Shown: positions 59,420-64,000 of the stretch, piece by piece | Layout of the letters: each line of letters starts with the position of its first letter | Position numbering within the stretch: the stretch's first letter is position 1 | Assembly (NCBI GenBank): GCA_027257055.1 | Contig: JAPVLO010000570.1 | Coordinates: 1,130,001 to 1,194,000 of the forward strand | DNA: 64,000 nt | Direction of reading: 5' to 3' | Source: Cephalopachus bancanus | Lineage: Eukaryota; Chordata; Mammalia; Primates; Tarsiidae | Made by a program: the position numbers and the translations under genes | Notes under the pieces: generated by a model | What the model was told of the DNA's origin: nothing | The model's database searches: none | Seen by the model: the letters and a program-made list of their open reading frames with translations, nothing else

Positions 59420-60846
59420 ATAGACTCTAAATCCATCCAAGATGCTGTGAAGTTCATAATTTTGTCCTTCTTTATGTCTGTGCAATATTTCATTGTGTAT
59501 ATGTATCACTTTTAGTTTGTCCAGTCCAGTTTTGATGGACAGCATGGTTGGTTCCATGTTTTTGCTATTGTGAGTAGTACTGCAATAAACATGTGTGCAC
59601 AGAATTCTTTTTTGTAGAGTAATTTAAGTTCCTTTGGGTATATTCCCAGAAGGAAAATTGCTGGGTCATATGGAAAGTGAATTTCTAGTTCTTTTAGAAA
59701 TCATCACACTGTTTTCCTGAGAGGTCGAACTAATTTGCATTCCCACCAACAGTATGGAAGCATTTTATTTTCTCTGCCTCCTCTCCAACATCTGTTGGTT
59801 TTGTTTTATTAATGATGGTCATTATTACTGCAGTTAGGTGGTATCTCAATTGGTTTTGATTGGCATTTCTCTGATGAATAGTGATGTGTCTGTTGGCTGC
59901 TTATATGTCTTCTTTTGAGAAGTGTCTATACATGTCTTTACCCACTTTATAATGGGACTGCCTTTTGTTTTTGTTTTGTTTTTTTCCTTTCTGCACGTTT
60001 GAGTTCCTTGTAAATTCTGGATGTTAGGCATTTGTCAAATTCACTGTTGGCAAAATTTTTTTTCCCATTCTATGGACTGACTCCCAGCTCCCTTGATGGT
60101 TTCTTTTGCTTTGCAGAAGCTTTTCACTTTGATGAGGTCTCACTTGTCTATCTTATCTCTTATGGCATGGACTTTGGGGGTTATTCCAATTTCCATAATG
60201 GTGTCTCCTGCATTTTCTAAAATTCTTAAAGGTTGAGGTTTTATGTTTAGGTTTTTGATGCATTTAGAGTTGATCTTTATGTATGGTGATTGGTAGGGGT
60301 CTCGTTTCATTCTTCTGCATGTGGTCAGTCAGTTTTCCCAGCACCATTTACTGAATAGGTTCTCCTCCTCCAAGTGGTTATGTGGGAAGGTTTTTCAAAG
60401 AAGAATTGGTTGAGAAATTGAGGTTTTGCTTCCAGAGTCTCTATCCTGTTCCATTAAACTATTTGCCTGTTCTTGTACCAATACCAGGCTGTTTTGATTG
60501 TTGTAACTTTATAATAAAGTTTAAAGTCTGGAAATGTGATACCTCCCACTTTATTTTTCTGCTGAAAAGTGTTTTGGCTGTTTGTGGTTGTTTAAATTTC
60601 TATGTGAATTGCTGTATTGCCGTTTCCAGTTCTGAGAGAATGACATTAGTAATTTAACGGGTATTGCATTGAATTGGTAGATTATCTTTGGTAGGATGGA
60701 TATCTGAACAATGTTGATTCTGCCATTTCATGAGCATGCAATATTTTTACATTTGATTGTCTCTTCTTTTATTTCTTTGAGCTGTGTTTTTTAGCTTTTG
60801 TTGTAAAGATCTTTCATTTATCTGGCTAGGAAGAATCCAAGGTATT

Positions 60847-60901
<55 letters not shown>

Positions 60902-62870
60902 TGTGAATAGGATTGTGTTTTTTATTTGGATTTCTGCCTATTTAATGTTGGTGTATAAGAATACTTCTGTCTTTTGCTCACTGATTTTGTACCCTGGGAT
61001 TTTGACAAAGTCCTTTATGAGTTAAAGGAGGTTTTTGAAAGATTCCCTTGGAATTTTTGAGGTATAGAATCATATCTTCAGCAAAGAGGGATGACTTGAT
61101 TCCTCTTTCCTATTTGGATACCCATGATTTCCTTTTCTTGTGTCATTGCTCTAGCTATGCAACACTATGTTGAACAGGAGAATTGCAACACTATGTTGAA
61201 CAGGAGAGGTGAGAGTGGACAGCTTTGTCTTGTTCTAGTTTTGATGGGAAATACTTCCAATTTCTGTCCTTCTAGCAACATGTTGGCTGTGAGTTTACTG
61301 TAGATGACTCTTACTATTTTGATGTATGTACCCTCTATGCCTAGGTTTTCAATGTTTTTTTACTAAGGACGAATGTTGGATTTTAACAAAAGCTTTTTCT
61401 GCATCTAATGATATAATCATGTGGTTCTTGTATTTACATTTGTTGGCGTATTGAACTACATTTGTGGTCTTGTGGGTGTTGAACTAGGCCTGCATCCTGG
61501 GGATGAACCCTACTTGGTTATAGAGGACGATTTTTGAGATGTGTTGTTGGATCTGATTTGCTAGAATGTAGTGAAGAATTTTTGCTTCAATGTTCATCAA
61601 GGATATTGGCCTGTAGTTTTATTTTGTTGTTGGATCTTTACATGGTTTGGGTATCAGTGTGATGTTCGCTTCATAGAATGATTTGGGGAGAGCTCTGTCT
61701 TTCTTGATTGCTTGTAATACTTTCAGTAGGATTAGTATCAGCTTCTTCATGTATGTTTTATTAAATTACACTGAAAAGTCATCTGGTCAAAGGTTTTATT
61801 TTTTCTAAGTAGTTTTATTATGATGGAGTCAATTTTCTGTGTTGTTATTGGTTTACTTAGGGTCTCAGTGTCTTCTTGTTTCAAACTTGGGAGGTTTTGT
61901 GATGCCAGAAAGTCTTTCATTTCATTTAGGTTATTGAGTTTGTTTCCATACAGGTGTGCATAGTAATCGATGATAAACTTTTGTATTTCTTTGGGTCAGT
62001 TGTGACTTGATCTTTTATATTTCTGATTGTGTTTATTTAGCCTTTTTGTCTCTTTTTCTTGGTTGTTTTAGCTAGGGGTCCATCAATCTTGTTTATCCTT
62101 TCAAAGAACTAGCTTTTTGTTTTGTTGATTTATTCTGTTATTTTTGTCTTCCATGTCCCATATTTGGGCTTTTACTTTGGTGATCAGGATTATTCTGCCA
62201 AAGTTATGTTTTTTCTGGGATTGCCTTTCAACTACCTTATGTGATATTTTAGGCTGTTTAGTTGTGATATTTCTGTTTTATTCATGTATTCATAGAGATA
62301 TAAATTCCCTTTTTAGCACTGATTTCATGGCATCCCAGATATTTTGATAAGATATGTCTTTGTTTTCATTTGTTTCCAGGAATCTTTTTATTTGTTTCAT
62401 TTCTGTGTTGACCCAGGTGTTGTTCACCATAATGCAGTTTAGTGTCCATGTCTTTGTGGGTTTTGAGGGAATTTTGTTTGTGGTGATATTTATTTTTATT
62501 CCACTGTGGTCTGAGAAGGTGCATGGCAGTAATTCAATCTTAATAAATTTGTTTAACCTTTATGGCTAAGGATGTGGTCGATCTTGTAGTACATTCAATG
62601 TGGTGATGAGTGGAATATATATTCTGTTGTTGTTGAGTGGAGTGTTTTTAGGCATCTATTAAGTCTATTTGGTCAATCACCAAGTTGAGGTTCTGGATGT
62701 CTCTGTTGATTTTTATTGCATTGATAATCTGTCTAGGGTTGTTAGTGGAGTATTTAAGTCCCCAGCTATGATAGTGTTGGTGTCAATGCCTTTCAGTCTT
62801 TCAGGTACAGTTAAAATAAATGGTATTGTACTTGTTCACTGTGGATTGTCTTTTTGAGATCTCAGATTAT
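59420..62870 (-). pseudogene. L1 ORF2 pseudogene (last minus-strand L1)
   Basis: RT and C-terminal text is recognisable in reverse (for example 60031-59846 and the RT region around 61400-61000). No long frame survives, and the (TG)n at 60849 breaks it as well. Confidence 0.82.
60849..60899. repeat. (TG)n microsatellite
   Basis: About 25 uninterrupted TG units inside the L1 ORF2 region. Confidence 0.97.
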
Positions 62871-62905
62871 GGTATTCACTCTTCATCTCCTCTGTCTAAA
62901 TAGGG

Positions 62906-63640
62906 TCTTTGTTCCATGATACTAAAATGAAAATGAATACATGAGCTTTTATATTAATTAGAGAGTATTTTCAATATCTCTGTTTATAATTGCTTCACAT
63001 TTAGAATTTATTTCAGATTTTTTACTATTTTTTTCTACATACCTGGTTATATTTGAAAAAGAGTAAAACAAAACAAAACAAAACAAAACTTAAGTAAGGT
63101 AACTGCCTTTTTCAGAATGTCTGTGTAGGAGATTTAAGTAGATGTGAGACACTATGACTGGATGGAGACTACAGAATTTTTCTTGAAACTGCATATGGAA
63201 AGCAAGTAAACTGTTTTATTTTTTTTCTTTTAATTAGGCTATTTATTTGGAGTTGCTTTGGAATTATCGGGGAAACCACCAAGATAGTACTTGGAAATGC
63301 CACTGAATAAGAATTGCAGTGCTCCAAATGAGGTACACTTGTTAGCTATCAAGGTAAAAATACTATACTGAAAAGAACACCAAATTTATAATCAAAAGAC
63401 TTAGATATTCACTGTGGTTCAACCATTTATTTGTGTAATTAACTACATTAAATCAACTAACCTTAGTTTTCTGAATCTGTAAGCTGACTTTATAACTCTT
63501 GGCCACTTTAAAGATTCATTTTAAGATTAGATATATGTCACAACAAATGTGTAACTAATATTTGTAACTAAAAGTATCATAATAGGTCAGATTGAGGGGA
63601 AAAAATATATATATATATTTGTTTTTTTGTTTGTTTTTTT
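62906..63640. other. AT-rich flank, no gene recognised
   Basis: It holds a short (AAAAC)n at 63063-63091 and a possible very old MIR-like piece at 63400-63500. Nothing else. Confidence 0.4.
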
Positions 63641-63641
63641 A

Positions 63642-63932
63642 TTTTTTTTGGAATTGGAGTCTCACTCTGTTGCCCAGACTGGAGTACAGTGGCACACTCA
63701 CTGCAAGTGCGGCTTTGACCTCCTGGACTCAGGTGATCCTTCCCCTTTAGCCTTCCAAGTAGCTGGAACTATAGGCATGTGCTATCACGCCGAGCTAATT
63801 TTTTTTTTTATTGTTGAAATAAGGTCTCGCCAAGTTACCCAGGTTGGTTTTGAAACCATGGGCTCAGGCAATCTTCTCACCTCTTTCTCACAAAGTGGTG
63901 GGATTACAGGCACGATCCACTGCACCCAGCCA
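63642..63932 (-). mobile_element. Older Alu (AluJ-like)
   Basis: A reverse Alu with a T-rich head and strong divergence. It keeps ordinary Alu wording (ggattacaggcacg...ccactgcacccagcc) and lacks the T-arm and right-arm hairpin changes of the young subfamily. Confidence 0.88.
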
Positions 63933-64000
63933 AGAAAATAATTTAAAATAGCTATATTATAAACACTGAAGATTTATTTATCTTTTATAACTAATAGATT

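Larger units (their letters stand above)
59148..62905 (-). mobile_element. L1, 5'-truncated in ORF2
   Basis: 3' UTR and T-rich tail on the left (59148-59170), ORF2 up to about 62870 in the endonuclease/linker region. Flanks tctttgtttc (59138) and tctttgttcc (62907) are consistent with a target duplication. A long (TG)n run lies in the RT part. Confidence 0.88.

Overview
The window is primate nuclear DNA built almost entirely of interspersed repeats. It contains 7SL-derived dimeric Alu elements, several generations of LINE-1, MIR and MER5-type fossils, and two class II endogenous retroviral loci. I found no host protein-coding exon, tRNA, rRNA, CRISPR array or bacterial feature. Ten of the twelve Alus share one unusual consensus. 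It differs from simian AluS/AluY and from the tRNA-fused SINEs of lorises and galagos, so a tarsier (Tarsius/Carlito) is the best guess. That is inference by elimination, not a database match.

Layout. 1-16858 holds nested L1 and Alu fragments, MIR/MER5 relics and long stretches with no recognisable element. 16865-18300 is a solo betaretroviral-type LTR with perfect 6-bp target duplications. 19954-37211 is a four-insertion nest. A 5'-truncated L1 (outer, flanked by an 11-bp duplication) carries an Alu and a full-length L1 (20838-about 37105). The endonuclease part of ORF2 of that full-length L1 was split by a complete provirus of 9121 bp (24110-33230). 37212-45620 holds Alus, MIR/MER5 relics and an old L1 containing a 129-bp inverted duplication. 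45625-62905 is three large L1s in a row (minus, plus, minus). The window ends in an older Alu.

The provirus has LTR-leader-gag-pro-pol-env-LTR order, a lysine-tRNA-like primer binding site, gag/pro/pol in three successive -1 frames, and a heptameric slip site at each junction. It also has a dUTPase and a G-patch in the pro region, a YMDD reverse transcriptase, a DD35E integrase and an Env resembling the HERV-K/HML-MMTV type. Premature stops and frameshifts interrupt every gene, so it is a fossil. Its two LTRs differ at roughly 30 positions over about 890 aligned bases (counted by eye) plus a gap of about 70 bp, so it is fairly young. The solo LTR is a longer relative of the same LTR lineage.

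All boundaries were read by eye from repeat-to-repeat comparison within the window. Family names below the level of Alu, L1, MIR or MER5 are left open where I could not recognise them.
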